A DNA stretch of 64,000 nt from Paraburkholderia nodosa (GCF_001718195.1 NZ_MCNV01000001.1:310001-374000), one strand, 5' to 3'. Positions 54,486 to 64,000 are shown, counted from the stretch's first letter. The notes: a model not told the origin generated them from the letters alone. Numbers and translations: made by a program.

Positions 54486-55348
54486 TGGGCAAACTCGCGC
54501 TGGCGGCCAAGGTCACGCACGTGCCTTCGCTGTACCTCTCCGAACTGGACGGCCCCCACAAAGGCTGCCGCCAGGCGGCCATCGACGGCCATCACGAGAT
54601 CGGCCGCCGCTGCCGCGAACTGGGCGTCGATACGATCGTCGTGTTCGATGTGCACTGGCTCGTGAACAGCGAGTATCACATCAACTGTGCGCCGCGCTTC
54701 GAAGGCGTCTACACGAGCAACGAGCTGCCGCATTTCATCAAGAACATGCCGTATGCGTACCCCGGCAATCCGCAGCTTGGCCATCTGATTGCCGATGTCG
54801 CGAACGAAATGGGCGTCAAGACGCGCGCCCATAGCGAAACGACGCTCGACCTCGAATACGGCACGCTCGTCCCCATGCGCTACATGAACGGCGACGAACA
54901 TTTCCGCACGGTTTCGGTGGCGGGCTGGTGCATGTGGCACGACCTCGCCACCAGCGCGCGCTTTGGCCTGGCCGTGCGCCGCGCGATCGAAGAGCGCTAC
55001 GACGGCACGGTGGCGATACTCGCGAGCGGGTCGCTGAGCCACCACTTCGCCAACAACGGCACGGCCGAAGCCTTCATGCACAAGGTCTGGGACCCGTTTC
55101 TCGAAGCGACCGATCGCAACGTCGTGGCGATGTGGGAGCGTGGCGACTGGAAAACCTTCTGCGACATGCTGCCGATGTACAACGAAAAGTGCTGGGGTGA
55201 AGGCGGTATGCACGACACGGCCATGCTGCTCGGCGCGCTCGGGTGGGACCGCTATGAAGGTCGGGCGGAAGTCGTCACGCCGTATTTCGGCAGCTCCGGC
55301 ACAGGGCAGATCAACGCCATCCTGCCGGTCATGCCGCTACCGGCTTAA
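54485..55348 (+). CDS. hpaD: 3,4-dihydroxyphenylacetate 2,3-dioxygenase (LigB-type extradiol)
   Basis: 287 aa, class III extradiol dioxygenase. The Fe ligand His residues of the family are in KVTHVPSLY (His about 12) and [11 protein letters not shown] (about 55-65), with the acid Glu near the C-terminus; GSLSHHF (about 184-190) carries the catalytic His. Cleaves homoprotocatechuate to 5-carboxymethyl-2-hydroxymuconate semialdehyde. Confidence 0.93.
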   Translation: MGKLALAAKVTHVPSLYLSELDGPHKGCRQAAIDGHHEIGRRCRELGVDTIVVFDVHWLVNSEYHINCAPRFEGVYTSNELPHFIKNMPYAYPGNPQLGHLIADVANEMGVKTRAHSETTLDLEYGTLVPMRYMNGDEHFRTVSVAGWCMWHDLATSARFGLAVRRAIEERYDGTVAILASGSLSHHFANNGTAEAFMHKVWDPFLEATDRNVVAMWERGDWKTFCDMLPMYNEKCWGEGGMHDTAMLLGALGWDRYEGRAEVVTPYFGSSGTGQINAILPVMPLPA

Positions 55349-55372
55349 GCGGCTCAAACACGGGAGAACGCC

Positions 55373-55783
55373 ATGCCCCATCTCACCCTCGAATACAGCG
55401 CGAATCTCGCGGATGCGAACAGCATGGGTCAGCTATGCGAATCGCTTGCGCACGTGCTCGATGCACAACGCGACGAGAACGGCGCGCGCGTGTATCCACG
55501 CGGCGGCATTCGCACCCGTGCGCTGCGCTGCGAGCAGTACTTCATTGCCGACGGCAACCCCGGGAACGCCTTTCTGCACGGCTGCCTGAAGATCGGCGCA
55601 GGCCGCTCCCAGGCCGTGCGACGGGCGACGGGCGATGCGCTCTTCGAGGCGATCAAGCAGCACTTCGAACAAGCCTTCGCGTCGCACGGCCTCGCGCTCT
55701 CGCTCGAAATCGTCGAGTTCAGCGAGGAAGGCGCGTGGAAGCACAACAACCTGCACGCCCGGCTCAAAAACGCGAGTTCATGA
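55373..55783 (+). CDS. hpaF: 5-carboxymethyl-2-hydroxymuconate delta-isomerase
   Basis: 136 aa, typical of CHMI. The start MPHLTLEYS supplies the catalytic Pro exposed after Met removal, as in the tautomerase superfamily. Converts 5-carboxymethyl-2-hydroxymuconate to 5-oxopent-3-ene-1,2,5-tricarboxylate. Ends overlapping hpaH (ATGA). Confidence 0.92.
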   Translation: MPHLTLEYSANLADANSMGQLCESLAHVLDAQRDENGARVYPRGGIRTRALRCEQYFIADGNPGNAFLHGCLKIGAGRSQAVRRATGDALFEAIKQHFEQAFASHGLALSLEIVEFSEEGAWKHNNLHARLKNASS

Positions 55784-56586
55784 TGCTAGATCAGCAAACC
55801 ATCTGCGAGCTGGCCGCACGGCTCGACGAAGCCGAACGCACGCGCACGCAGCTGCGGCATTTTTCGCGGTTGCATCCGGAGATGACAATCGACGACGGCT
55901 ACGCGATCCAGCGCGAGTGGGTCAAACTCAAGCTCGCCGCGGGCCACACGATCAAGGGCCGCAAAATCGGCCTGACGTCGCGCGCCATGCAGCGCGCGTC
56001 GCAGATCGACGAGCCCGACTACGCGCCGCTGCTCGACAGCATGTTCATCCCCGCAGGCAGCGAGATTCGCGCGGACCGCTTCATCGCGCCGCGTGTGGAA
56101 GTGGAATTGGCGTTCGTGCTGAACCGGCCACTGCAAGGGCCCGACGTCAAGCTCTTCGATGTGCTCGACGCAACGGCCTATGTGACGCCGGCCATCGAGA
56201 TCATCGACGCGCGCATCGAGCAGTTCGACCGCGAAACCCACGCGCCGCGCAAGGTGTTCGACACGATTTCCGACTTCGCCGCCAACGCGGGCGTCGTGCT
56301 GGGCGGCCGCCCGGTGAAGCCGCTCGACGTGGACCTGCGCTGGGTCGGCGCGCTGCTCTACAGGAACGGAGCCGTGGAGGAAAGCGGCCTGGCCGCCGCG
56401 GTGCTCGACCATCCGGCAACCGGCGTTGCCTGGCTCGCCAACAAGATCGCGCGCCACGACGAGCGCCTGGAAGCCGGCGACGTGATCCTGAGCGGCTCGT
56501 TCACGGCGCCGATTCCGGCACGCGCGGGCGATACGTTCCATGCCGATTACGGCCCGCTGGGCGGCATCGGCTTCCATTTCATCTGA
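55780..56586 (+). CDS. hpaH: 2-oxo-hept-4-ene-1,7-dioate hydratase
   Basis: 268 aa, MhpD/HpaH hydratase of the FAH superfamily. Metal-binding ExE is in [10 protein letters not shown] (about 105-114), and GRKIGLTS (about 60-67) is a family signature. Adds water to give 4-hydroxy-2-oxoheptanedioate. A second ATG three bases downstream could also be used. Confidence 0.93.
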   Translation: MMLDQQTICELAARLDEAERTRTQLRHFSRLHPEMTIDDGYAIQREWVKLKLAAGHTIKGRKIGLTSRAMQRASQIDEPDYAPLLDSMFIPAGSEIRADRFIAPRVEVELAFVLNRPLQGPDVKLFDVLDATAYVTPAIEIIDARIEQFDRETHAPRKVFDTISDFAANAGVVLGGRPVKPLDVDLRWVGALLYRNGAVEESGLAAAVLDHPATGVAWLANKIARHDERLEAGDVILSGSFTAPIPARAGDTFHADYGPLGGIGFHFI

Positions 56587-56602
56587 TCAGGATGCCGTCA
56601 TC

Positions 56603-57385
56603 ATGGCCGTACCCGCCAACCCGTTCAAGCGCGCGCTCGCGCAAGGCCGCCCGCAAATCGGCCTGTGGGCCGCACTCGCCGACTCGTACGTAACCGAACT
56701 GCTTGCGAACACGGGCTTCGACTGGCTGCTGATCGACGGCGAGCACGCGCCCAATGATTTGCGCAGCACGCTCGCGCAACTGCAGGCCGTCGCACCCTAC
56801 CCCACGCACGCGATTGTGCGGCCCGTGCGCAACGACGCGGCCATCATCAAGCAACTGCTCGACATCGGCACGCAAACCCTGCTCGTGCCGATGATCGAGA
56901 ACGCCGAGGAGGCACGCGCCGCCGTCGCCGCGACGCGCTATCCGCCGCACGGCGTGCGCGGCGTGGGCAGCGCGCTTGCGCGTGCCTCGCGCTGGAACGG
57001 CTCTGCGGATTATCTGCATCATGCAGCGGAAGAACTGTGCGTGCTGGTCCAGGTGGAAACGGCGAGCGCGCTCGCGCAGCTCGAAGCCATCGCGCAGGCA
57101 GGAGGTGTGGACGGCGTGTTCTTCGGGCCCGCGGACCTGAGCGCTTCGATGGGCCTGCTGGGCCAGCCAGGCTCGCCGCAGGTGCGCGAGGCGATCTACA
57201 ACGGCATTCGCACTGTGCGCGCGCAAGGCAAAGGCGCGGGCGTGCTCGCGGCCGATCCGGTCATTGCGAACGAATATCTGGAAGCTGGCGCGACGTTCGT
57301 CGCCGTGGGCAGCGACGTGTCGTTGCTTGCACGCAGCGCAAGCGAACTGGCCGCGAAATTCCGCCAGCCTGCGGCGCGCGGCTAA
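56603..57385 (+). CDS. hpaI: 4-hydroxy-2-oxoheptanedioate aldolase
   Basis: 260 aa class II (metal-dependent) HpaI aldolase. Catalytic base H48 in DGEHAPND, metal ligands in VQVETASA and [12 protein letters not shown]. Splits 4-hydroxy-2-oxoheptanedioate to pyruvate and succinate semialdehyde, completing the meta route. Last gene of the hpa operon. Confidence 0.93.
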   Translation: MAVPANPFKRALAQGRPQIGLWAALADSYVTELLANTGFDWLLIDGEHAPNDLRSTLAQLQAVAPYPTHAIVRPVRNDAAIIKQLLDIGTQTLLVPMIENAEEARAAVAATRYPPHGVRGVGSALARASRWNGSADYLHHAAEELCVLVQVETASALAQLEAIAQAGGVDGVFFGPADLSASMGLLGQPGSPQVREAIYNGIRTVRAQGKGAGVLAADPVIANEYLEAGATFVAVGSDVSLLARSASELAAKFRQPAARG

Positions 57386-57429
57386 CGCGCGTTCATCCCG
57401 CGTTCATCGCGTCGCGCGCGGGGCGCGCT

Positions 57430-57873
57430 TCATTCGCCCGCTTCCCCGCTCTGTATGAGCTTGGCCAGCACGCTTGCCAGCACTTCGCGCTCGTGCTCGC
57501 TCAGCGTGGCGAGAATCGCGTCGTTCGTCGCCTTCGAGATCGCCGTGGCGCGCCGGTAGGTGCTGCGTCCCTGCGCCGTGAGCGCCACGAGCACGCCGCG
57601 CCCGTCCGCCTCGTTCGAGGTCTTGGCGAGCAGGCCCTTGCGTTCGAGCACGTCGGTGGCGCGGCTCGCCTGGCTGCGGTCGAGATTCGATACGCGCCCG
57701 AGATCCGACACCGACAACGATCCGAACGCGCCCACGCTGAGCAGCAGCCGCGCCTCCGTGAGCGACAGGGAGAGCGCTGCCTCGAACGCGTCGCTCATCG
57801 TGCGATCGGTCTGCTTCTTGAGCACATGGAGCCGATAGGTGAACAGCTCCGCGATGTTGTACTTCCCCGTCAT
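57430..57873 (-). CDS. MarR-family regulator of the aldolase/reductase genes
   Basis: 147 aa. Winged HTH about 30-100 (SLSVSDLGRVSNLDRSQASRATDVLERKGLL). ATG 57873 chosen over an upstream start at 57963. Divergent from the class II aldolase gene, whose promoter lies between them; it likely controls that gene and its downstream partner. Confidence 0.86.
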   Translation of the reverse strand: MTGKYNIAELFTYRLHVLKKQTDRTMSDAFEAALSLSLTEARLLLSVGAFGSLSVSDLGRVSNLDRSQASRATDVLERKGLLAKTSNEADGRGVLVALTAQGRSTYRRATAISKATNDAILATLSEHEREVLASVLAKLIQSGEAGE

Positions 57874-57977
57874 GGATCTTCCCGCCTGGTTTTCACCGGC
57901 CGCGAAATGCGGCCACGCCGTCAGGATAGCATCGATGAAAGCGCTGTTCTGCAGGCATTTCATGGAAAGTTTGATGC

Positions 57978-58006
57978 TTGCACACGCATTTATTTGCGCG
58001 TAGGAT
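57978..58006 (+). promoter_or_regulatory. Sigma-70 promoter before the class II aldolase gene
   Basis: TTGCAC (57978-57983), 17-bp spacer, TAGGAT (58001-58006), 35 bp before the ATG. The spacer contains near-palindromic ATGC...GCAT sequence that could be the MarR site. Confidence 0.6.
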
Positions 58007-58040
58007 CGGCGTGATCAGAGCCCGCCACGAGGAGACTTTC

Positions 58041-58811
58041 ATGAATGAAAACATCCAGCGCACGCGCCCCGAATGGTGCGACCCCACGGAATGGGCGGTG
58101 CGCGTGCAACTCGCCGCTGTGTATCGCGTGTTTCATCTCATGGGTTGGACCGAGCTGATCTTCAATCACATTACGCTGCGCGTGCCCGGGCCGCACAAGC
58201 ATTTCCTCATCAACCCGTTCGGGCTCACGTATGACGAAATCAAGGCCTCGAATCTCGTCAAGATCGATCTCGAGGGCAATATCCTGAGTCCGAGCGAGTA
58301 TCCGATCAACCCGGCCGGCTTCGTGGTTCACAGCGCGATACATGCAAACGTGGCAGACGCGCATTGCGTGATGCATACGCACACTACGGCAGGGCTCGCG
58401 GTGGCGTGCATGGAAGGCGGCCTCGCGTATACGAACTTCTATTCGGCGCAACTGCACGACATGGTCGCGTATCACGACTTCGAAGGCATCACCGTGCACG
58501 CCGAAGAAAAATCGCGCATTCTGAAGTCGATGGGCGACAAGCGGCTGCTCATTCTGCGCAACCACGGGCTGCTTTCGCATGGTGTGACCCTCGCGCACGC
58601 TTTTGCGCTGCTCTGGACGCTCAATCGCGCGTGCGAGGTGCAGGTCGTGACCGATTCGATGCGCGGTCAGACGCTGCCGATCTCGCCCGCCATTACCGAA
58701 CGCTCGACGCGCGACGCCTTGCAGTTCTCGCCCGAACACGGCGCGGGCCAGAACGTGCTCGACGCGCTGATCCGTCGTGTCACGCGCATCGACCCGTCTT
58801 ATCAGGAGTGA
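58041..58811 (+). CDS. Class II aldolase/adducin family protein
   Basis: 256 aa. Zinc ligands of the family are visible as the His-Thr-His of CVMHTHTTAG (about 112-118) and the His of LRNHGLL (about 172). Members are sugar-phosphate aldolases/epimerases or decarboxylases of hydroxy-acid intermediates. GGAGAC precedes ATG 58041. Four bases separate its stop from the next gene. No pathway assignment is safe. Confidence 0.87.
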   Translation: MNENIQRTRPEWCDPTEWAVRVQLAAVYRVFHLMGWTELIFNHITLRVPGPHKHFLINPFGLTYDEIKASNLVKIDLEGNILSPSEYPINPAGFVVHSAIHANVADAHCVMHTHTTAGLAVACMEGGLAYTNFYSAQLHDMVAYHDFEGITVHAEEKSRILKSMGDKRLLILRNHGLLSHGVTLAHAFALLWTLNRACEVQVVTDSMRGQTLPISPAITERSTRDALQFSPEHGAGQNVLDALIRRVTRIDPSYQE

Positions 58812-58815
58812 AAGT

Positions 58816-59817
58816 ATGAACACCCCGAACCGGAAGATCACCGTCATCGGCGGCGGTGCGATCGGCGGCCTGCTCGCGGCGCGTCTGGCGCGCGCGGGCA
58901 TCGCCGTGAACCTGCTCGCACGCGGTGCGCATCTGGAAGCGATTCGCCGCGACGGTCTGACGATCGTCGAAGGCGACACGCGCTACACGCAAGCCGTCAA
59001 CGCCACGAACGACGCCGCATCGCTCGGCGCGCAAGACATCGTCTTCGTTTGCCTGAAGGGTCAGGCGCTCGCCCAGTCGGCCGCTTCGCTCGCACCGCTC
59101 GTGGGCCCGCACACGCATATCGTCTCGGCGATGAACGGCGTGCCCTGGTGGTTTCTCCACGGCTTCGGCGGCACGCATGCGAATGGCCCGCTCGAAGCGG
59201 TCGATCCCGGTGGTGTCGTCTCGAAGGCGCTGCCGCCCGCGCAGGCTTCGGGCTGTGTCGTGCATCTGTCGTCGTCGATTGCGGGGCCGGGCGTGATCCG
59301 CAAGGGCGGCGGCAATCATCTGATCGTCGGCGAGGGCTCGGCGCACATGGCCGCGCACGCGCAGGAAGCGCGCGACCTGCTGGCGCGGGCCGGCTTCGAG
59401 GTCACGAAGGCCGCGCCGATGCAGGCCGATATCTGGGCGAAGCTCTGGGGCAACATGACGATGAACCCCATCAGTGCGCTCACGCGCTCGACCGCCGACG
59501 TGATTCTCGACGACCCGCTCACGGCGCAGCTCGTGAGCGCGGTCATGGCCGAGGCGCGTGCGATCGGCGAAGCGCTCGGCATTCGCCTCGCGATGACCAT
59601 CGAGGAGCGCAACGCGATCACGCGCAAGCTAGGCGCGTTCAAGACCTCGATGCTGCAAGACGTGGAAGCGGGCCGCTCGCTCGAAGTCGAAGCACTTCTT
59701 GGCGCGCCCTATGAACTGGCACAGCGTGTGGGCGTCGCGGCGCCCTCGCTCGGCATGCTCTACGGTCTGGCGCGGCAGCTCGACGCGAATCTCGAAGCGG
59801 CGCGCCAGAAAGGCTAA
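58816..59817 (+). CDS. 2-dehydropantoate 2-reductase family protein
   Basis: 333 aa. N-terminal NADPH motif GGGAIGG (about 12-18) and the KPR catalytic region (KLWGNMTMNPISALTR; EVEALLGAPYELAQRVGV). Ketopantoate reductase family, but gene position beside an aldolase and a MarR regulator suggests a catabolic 2-hydroxy/oxo-acid dehydrogenase rather than pantothenate synthesis. Confidence 0.87.
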   Translation: MNTPNRKITVIGGGAIGGLLAARLARAGIAVNLLARGAHLEAIRRDGLTIVEGDTRYTQAVNATNDAASLGAQDIVFVCLKGQALAQSAASLAPLVGPHTHIVSAMNGVPWWFLHGFGGTHANGPLEAVDPGGVVSKALPPAQASGCVVHLSSSIAGPGVIRKGGGNHLIVGEGSAHMAAHAQEARDLLARAGFEVTKAAPMQADIWAKLWGNMTMNPISALTRSTADVILDDPLTAQLVSAVMAEARAIGEALGIRLAMTIEERNAITRKLGAFKTSMLQDVEAGRSLEVEALLGAPYELAQRVGVAAPSLGMLYGLARQLDANLEAARQKG

Positions 59818-59820
59818 CCG

Positions 59821-61110
59821 TCAATCCTCGAGCGGCTTGCCCGTAAGGTCGCGAATAAACGGCAACGCGAGGCACGAGATCGCCACGCACGCCATCACGT
59901 ACCACGCGGGCGCGAGCAGATTGCCCGTGCTCTTCACGAGCCAGGTGGCAACGGTCTGCGCGAAGCCGCCGAAAATCGCCACGCCGATGCCGTAGACGAT
60001 CGCCATGCCTGTCGCGCGTACGGCGCGCGGGAACATCTCGGGCAGCATCGTGATGGAGGGCGCGGCCTGCAGCCCAAGCAGCACGCTCAGGCCGCCTACG
60101 GTGATCAAAAGACGCGCGGCATCCGGGCCGCTCGCGAGCCACAGGAACGCCGGGTAGATCAACAGCAAGACACCCACGCGCGGCCAGAAGATCAGCGCGC
60201 GGCGGCTGAACCGGTCGCAGAGCAGGCCCGATACGGGCGCCACCAGAAAGGTCACGACGCCGGAAACGAGCCCCGCCAGCAAGGCCGTGGGCGCGGGCAC
60301 CTTCAGTTCGTGAATCGCATACGTCGGCATATAGAACGTGACGACATAGGCCGTGACCGTGGAGCCGATCGTCAGCAGGATGCCGAGCGCCGAGCGCCGC
60401 CAGTGATCGCGCAGCACGGCGAGCACCGGCATGCGCACCACGCTCGCCTGCGGCGGCAACTGCTCGTCAAGACGCCGGCGAATCCACATACCGAGCGGCG
60501 CGATCGCTACGCCCATGAGGAAAGGCACGCGCCAGCCCCAGGCGAGCAGCGTGTCGGCGGCGAGGAAAGTCGTCAGGAGTCCGGCCGTTAATGCGCCGAG
60601 CGAAACGCCCATCCCCTGGCTCGCGAACTGCCAGCTGCCGAGCAGGCCGCGATTGACGGGCGTGCCTGCCTCGATCAGCAGCGTGGTGGATGCGCCCACT
60701 TCGCCGCCCGCGGAAAATCCCTGCAGCAAGCGCGCGAACACGATCAGGACCGGCGCGGCCACCCCGATCTGCGCGTAGGTGGGGGCGAGGCCGATCAGCA
60801 TGCAGCCTAGCGCCATCATGAAGATGGTGAGCGTCATGGCGGGCTTGCGTCCGGCGCGGTCGGCATACGCGCCGATCACCACGCCACCCAGCGGCCGCAT
60901 GACGAAGCCCACGCCGAAGGTCGCCACCGAGGCCAGCAACTGCCCGTAGCTCGACATGGTGGGAAAGAACAGCTTGCCGATGGTCAGCGCGAAGAAGCTG
61001 TAGACGGTGAAATCGAAGAATTCGAGCGCATTGCCGATTGTCGCGGCGACGATCAACTGCGTGCGGCTCAGTTTGCCCTTGCGCACTCCGGTCATGCTGA
61101 CGCTGTTCAT
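59821..61110 (-). CDS. MFS metabolite:H+ symporter (ProP/ShiA-like)
   Basis: 429 aa, 12 TM segments. Signature: ATIGNALEFFDFTVYSFFALTIGKLFFP in TM1 and RPLGGVVIGAYADRAGRKPAM, the cytoplasmic loop 2-3 motif. ATG 61110 has GAGGAG upstream; longer frame to 61266 has no such site. The family imports carboxylates, amino acids or aromatic acids. Convergent with the reductase gene, three bases apart, and may supply its pathway. Confidence 0.88.
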   Translation of the reverse strand: MNSVSMTGVRKGKLSRTQLIVAATIGNALEFFDFTVYSFFALTIGKLFFPTMSSYGQLLASVATFGVGFVMRPLGGVVIGAYADRAGRKPAMTLTIFMMALGCMLIGLAPTYAQIGVAAPVLIVFARLLQGFSAGGEVGASTTLLIEAGTPVNRGLLGSWQFASQGMGVSLGALTAGLLTTFLAADTLLAWGWRVPFLMGVAIAPLGMWIRRRLDEQLPPQASVVRMPVLAVLRDHWRRSALGILLTIGSTVTAYVVTFYMPTYAIHELKVPAPTALLAGLVSGVVTFLVAPVSGLLCDRFSRRALIFWPRVGVLLLIYPAFLWLASGPDAARLLITVGGLSVLLGLQAAPSITMLPEMFPRAVRATGMAIVYGIGVAIFGGFAQTVATWLVKSTGNLLAPAWYVMACVAISCLALPFIRDLTGKPLED

Positions 61111-61537
61111 GGCTCTCCTCGTCGGCCTCTGGCGGGCCTGAATGTTGACCGTGCAACGGTAGCATTCGCCCGGGCGCACGCGCCACTGATCAAAACCCGC
61201 GTACGCCACGAACCGCGTATGGCAATGAAACGTCCCTTTTATCGGCGCCCGGCATGCGCGTCTCATCCGCGTTCGTAAGGTAAAAGAGGCATACTCCCGG
61301 CATAGTCAGCACTCACGTTTCGCGCGGCGCGCCATTTTTTGGCGGTTCCGCAAACGCCCTGCGGGCCACCCACGCACAAAGTGGGCACCGAAATTGCGGC
61401 AGCGCGTCGAACGTTCCGACGAATCGGGCGCCGGCAGGCTATGCGCCGCGCCAACGCGCTTCCAGCCGCGCGTTTGGTCCCGCTGTCTTTTCCTCCGCCG
61501 CCACTGAAGGGTCGCCGCAGTCGCGACCCGTAAGCCC
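61111..61537. other. Intergenic region before the mechanosensitive channel
   Basis: About 430 bp between divergent genes. Contains the promoters of the MFS and channel genes, but I can point to no confident -35/-10 pair, operator or repeat. Confidence 0.5.
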
Positions 61538-64000
61538 ATGACAAGGATGTCCCTTTCTTCTGCCTTTCGGTTCCCGCGCGCGTCGCGCCTGCAAGCTCTC
61601 GTTGCCGTCCTCGCCGTTTCAGCCGGCCTGACGCTCGCGCTCGGCGCGTCGCGTGCAGCGGCGGCGACACCGGCCACCGTCGCCGAAGCGTTCAAGCCCG
61701 GCGCGAGCCCAGCGCATCCCGCGCAGCCTGCCGCGCCCGCCGCTAATGCCAACGCGGCCAACCCGGCCGCCCCCGTGGCGCTCACGCCCACCCAGGCGCA
61801 AGCCGCCCTGCAGGTTCTCGACGATCCCGTGCAGCGCGGCCACATGGAAGACACGCTGCGCGCCATCGCCGCCGCTGGCGCGCTGGCCGCGCCCGCCTCG
61901 GCGAGCGCGGCGGCCAGTGCGCCCGCCGCGGCCTCCGGCGCGGCGGCATCCACAGCCGCTTCGGCGCCGCTCGCGGGCGCATTGCGCTCCAACGGTCTGG
62001 TCGTGCAGATCGCCGATCACGCGGCGCACGGCGCGCGCACGATGGGCCAGCATCTGAGCCATACGTTCGCGACGCTGCTCGGCCTCTGGTCCACGCGCAA
62101 CTGGTGGCAGGACCATCTGAACACGCCGGAAGGCCACGCGCTGATGCTCGCGCTGCTGCGCGTGCTGCTGCTCACGCTCGTGCCCGCGCTCGCGCTCGCC
62201 ACGCTGCTGCGCCGCGTCGTCGCCACGCCGGAGCGCGCCATTGCCGCGCATCAGGCCGCGAAACAGCGCGAGGACGCCGGCCCTGCGCAAGGCGGCACGC
62301 CGACGCCGCAGCCACAAACACCTGAAGCGACGGGCACGAGCCTCGCGCTCGCCGCGCAGGCGAAAGCCGCCGATGCGAAGGCCGACGCGCAACAAGACGC
62401 CCTGCGCGAAGCCGCAGGCATGGAGCCGGCCGAGGGCAAGAGCGGCCAGGACGAAAAGGACAGCGACCCGAACGCCGGCCCCCGCGCGAACGCGGGCGCC
62501 AACGCGGCAGCGCGCGCCACCGTGGTCGCGGCGCAAGCCGAGGACAACGCCAGCGCCTCGCCAAAAACCGCCGCCGACCGCGCGAAAGAGGCGTACCACG
62601 CGCTGCGCGGCGCGCATCACTGGCGCCTCTTGCAGCGTCTGCCGGGCGCGTTGCTCGTGATGCTGCTCGAAGTCGTGCCCGTGATCGCCTTCGGCCTGTG
62701 CGCCGCGGGCGTGCTGTCGCTCTTCGGCCCCGACGACGCCGCGCCCGCCGAAGCCGTGGGCCAGATCGTCGATACGTATGTGATCTGCCGCGTGATCGTG
62801 ATGTTCGGCAAGCTGCTGTTCGCGCCCGACGCCGCCGCGCTGCGCCTCGTGCCGCTACCCGACGACTGGGCCGCTTACGCGCAGCGCTGGCTCGTGCGCG
62901 TCGTCGTGATCGGCGGCGTGGGCGGAGCGATTGGCGGCGCGGTGCCGCTCGGCATGACCGAGGACGCGCATCTCGCACTCGTGAAGGTCGTCACGCTGGT
63001 CGGCCACCTCGCGCTTGCCGTGATGATCCTGCAGCTGCGCCGCCCCGTGGCCGACGCCATGCGCGCCGCCGCCGCACGCCATGGCTCGTATGCCTGGTTC
63101 ATGCAATGGTTCGCCGACATCTGGGTGGGCGTGGCGCTCTTCGTCGTCCTCGCGCTCTGGTTCGTCTGGGCGCTCGATCTGCGCGGCGGCTACGCGGCGC
63201 TGCTGCGCGCGGGCGGACTCTCGCTCGTCGTGCTGCTCGCCGCGCGCGTGAGCGCCATCGTGCTGCTCGGGGCGTTGAGCCGCGCGTTCGGCTTGCGCGA
63301 CGATCAGGAGAAGATGAGCTTCGGCCAGCGCCGTGCGTATCGCTATTACCCGGCACTGCGGCGCATCGTCGTCGTGGCGATCTGGATCGTCTCGCTCGAC
63401 CTGCTGCTGCACGTCTGGGGCCTGCGTCCCGCACGCATTCTCGCGCTCGCGCCGATGGGGCATCTGCTGGGCTCTGCACTCCTCACTATCGTGATCGCCG
63501 TCATTGCCGCCGTCGCGATCTGGGAGTTCGCGAACGGCGCGGCCGAGCGGCGCCTGAACGCATGGACCGACGCGGGCGACTTCGTACGCGCCGCGCGACT
63601 GCGCACGCTCTTGCCGATGTTCCGCACGACGCTGCTCGTTTCGATCCTCGTCGTGGTCGGGCTCACCGCGCTCTCGCAGCTCGGCGTGAACACCGCGCCG
63701 CTAATCGCGGGAGCGAGTATTTTTGGCGTGGCGCTCGGCTTTGGCTCGCAAAAGCTCGTGCAGGACTTCATCACCGGCATCTTCCTGTTGACGGAAAACG
63801 CCATGCAGGTGGGCGACTGGGTGACGGTGGCGGGCGTCTCGGGCACGGTCGAGTTTCTCTCGATCCGCACCGTGCGCCTGCGCGGCGGCGACGGTTCGCT
63901 CTACACCGTGCCGTTCAGCTCGGTGACGACGGTGAACAACACGAATCGCGGCATCGGCAACGCGGCGGTGAAGGTGCAGATCGCGCATGGCGCGGATCTG
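61538..64000 (+). CDS. Mechanosensitive channel, MscS family, YbiO-like (partial, runs off right edge)
   Basis: 821 codons from ATG 61538 (or 61547) with no stop before the window ends. Signal peptide (about 1-45), a long Ala/Pro-rich periplasmic stretch (LQVLDDPVQRGHMEDTLRAIA is like the YbiO periplasmic domain), several TM helices (about 205-700), and the MscS pore/beta domain (IAGASIFGVALGFGSQKLVQDFITGIF, about 722-748; GDWVTVAGVSG). It opens under hypo-osmotic stress. Low-complexity Ala/Gln sections lie at about 235-330. The C-terminal cytoplasmic end is missing. Confidence 0.9.
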   Translation, partial: MTRMSLSSAFRFPRASRLQALVAVLAVSAGLTLALGASRAAAATPATVAEAFKPGASPAHPAQPAAPAANANAANPAAPVALTPTQAQAALQVLDDPVQRGHMEDTLRAIAAAGALAAPASASAAASAPAAASGAAASTAASAPLAGALRSNGLVVQIADHAAHGARTMGQHLSHTFATLLGLWSTRNWWQDHLNTPEGHALMLALLRVLLLTLVPALALATLLRRVVATPERAIAAHQAAKQREDAGPAQGGTPTPQPQTPEATGTSLALAAQAKAADAKADAQQDALREAAGMEPAEGKSGQDEKDSDPNAGPRANAGANAAARATVVAAQAEDNASASPKTAADRAKEAYHALRGAHHWRLLQRLPGALLVMLLEVVPVIAFGLCAAGVLSLFGPDDAAPAEAVGQIVDTYVICRVIVMFGKLLFAPDAAALRLVPLPDDWAAYAQRWLVRVVVIGGVGGAIGGAVPLGMTEDAHLALVKVVTLVGHLALAVMILQLRRPVADAMRAAAARHGSYAWFMQWFADIWVGVALFVVLALWFVWALDLRGGYAALLRAGGLSLVVLLAARVSAIVLLGALSRAFGLRDDQEKMSFGQRRAYRYYPALRRIVVVAIWIVSLDLLLHVWGLRPARILALAPMGHLLGSALLTIVIAVIAAVAIWEFANGAAERRLNAWTDAGDFVRAARLRTLLPMFRTTLLVSILVVVGLTALSQLGVNTAPLIAGASIFGVALGFGSQKLVQDFITGIFLLTENAMQVGDWVTVAGVSGTVEFLSIRTVRLRGGDGSLYTVPFSSVTTVNNTNRGIGNAAVKVQIAHGADL

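Noticed and set aside
61619..62620. 333-codon minus-strand frame opposite the MscS-type gene
   Set aside because: Antisense shadow; the plus-strand frame continues uninterrupted for 821 codons into a recognisable MscS domain.
1..64000. CRISPR arrays, insertion sequences, prophage or integron features
   Set aside because: No repeat-spacer arrays, transposase or integrase genes, or terminal inverted repeats were seen. The tRNA-Val shows no duplicated 3' end nearby to suggest an integrated element.

Overview
The window is a high-GC, gene-dense stretch of bacterial chromosome. Gene content and protein style (hca/mhp and hpa aromatic catabolism, DUF3300/DUF2950 pair, many MarR/LysR/IclR regulators, several chemoreceptors) point to a Burkholderiales bacterium of the Paraburkholderia/Caballeronia type. 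This assignment rests on gene content and on remembered family sequences, not on a search.

Layout. 1-7.2 kb: phenylpropanoid catabolism. A partial mhpA-like flavin hydroxylase runs off the left edge, divergent from an IclR regulator (mhpR-like) across a perfect inverted repeat. Then come hcaR and the tightly coupled hcaEFCBD ring-dioxygenase operon. 7.2-13.2 kb: tRNA-Val(GAC) with a clear promoter and terminator, a TauD-family dioxygenase, a DadA-like oxidase, a chemoreceptor and a YeeE/YedE transporter. 13.3-18 kb: envelope proteins (SYLF lipoprotein, DUF2950, DUF3300) and a TAXI-type binding protein. 18.1-26.3 kb: a thiolase-marR pair, an AhpD-like protein, an AraC regulator, and a marR-emrA-emrB-OMF efflux cluster. 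The two MarR proteins are close paralogues, and the same 14-bp palindrome sits at three start regions. 26.3-31.6 kb: LysR and MocR-type regulators, a small winged-helix-like protein and a YdeP-like molybdoenzyme.

31.7-36.8 kb: a compact five-gene chemosensory-like operon. It encodes a membrane CheA-like kinase without a CheW domain, a short soluble-type receptor fragment, two CheX-like proteins that share the same C-terminal tail, and a CheY. No cheW, cheR or cheB accompanies it. This is the best candidate for an undescribed signalling system here. 37-42.2 kb: GNAT, AraC, LysE, a lone cobF, a PepSY protein behind a Fur-box promoter and a truncated lysE copy, and an orphan GltI-like binding protein. 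42.2-42.9 kb: a noncoding region with three regularly built inverted pairs of DnaA-box-like motifs. 42.9-51 kb: an Aer-type receptor with a sigma-28 promoter, a DedA-rhodanese fusion, a cNMP-binding/thioredoxin-reductase-like fusion, a YcaQ-type glycosylase and small proteins.

50.9-57.4 kb: hpaR divergent from hpaG1-G2-E-D-F-H-I, the full meta-cleavage route from homoprotocatechuate to pyruvate and succinate semialdehyde. The first-step monooxygenase hpaBC is not in view. 57.4-64 kb: a MarR-controlled class II aldolase/ketopantoate-reductase-like pair with a convergent MFS transporter, and a YbiO-like mechanosensitive channel cut by the right edge.
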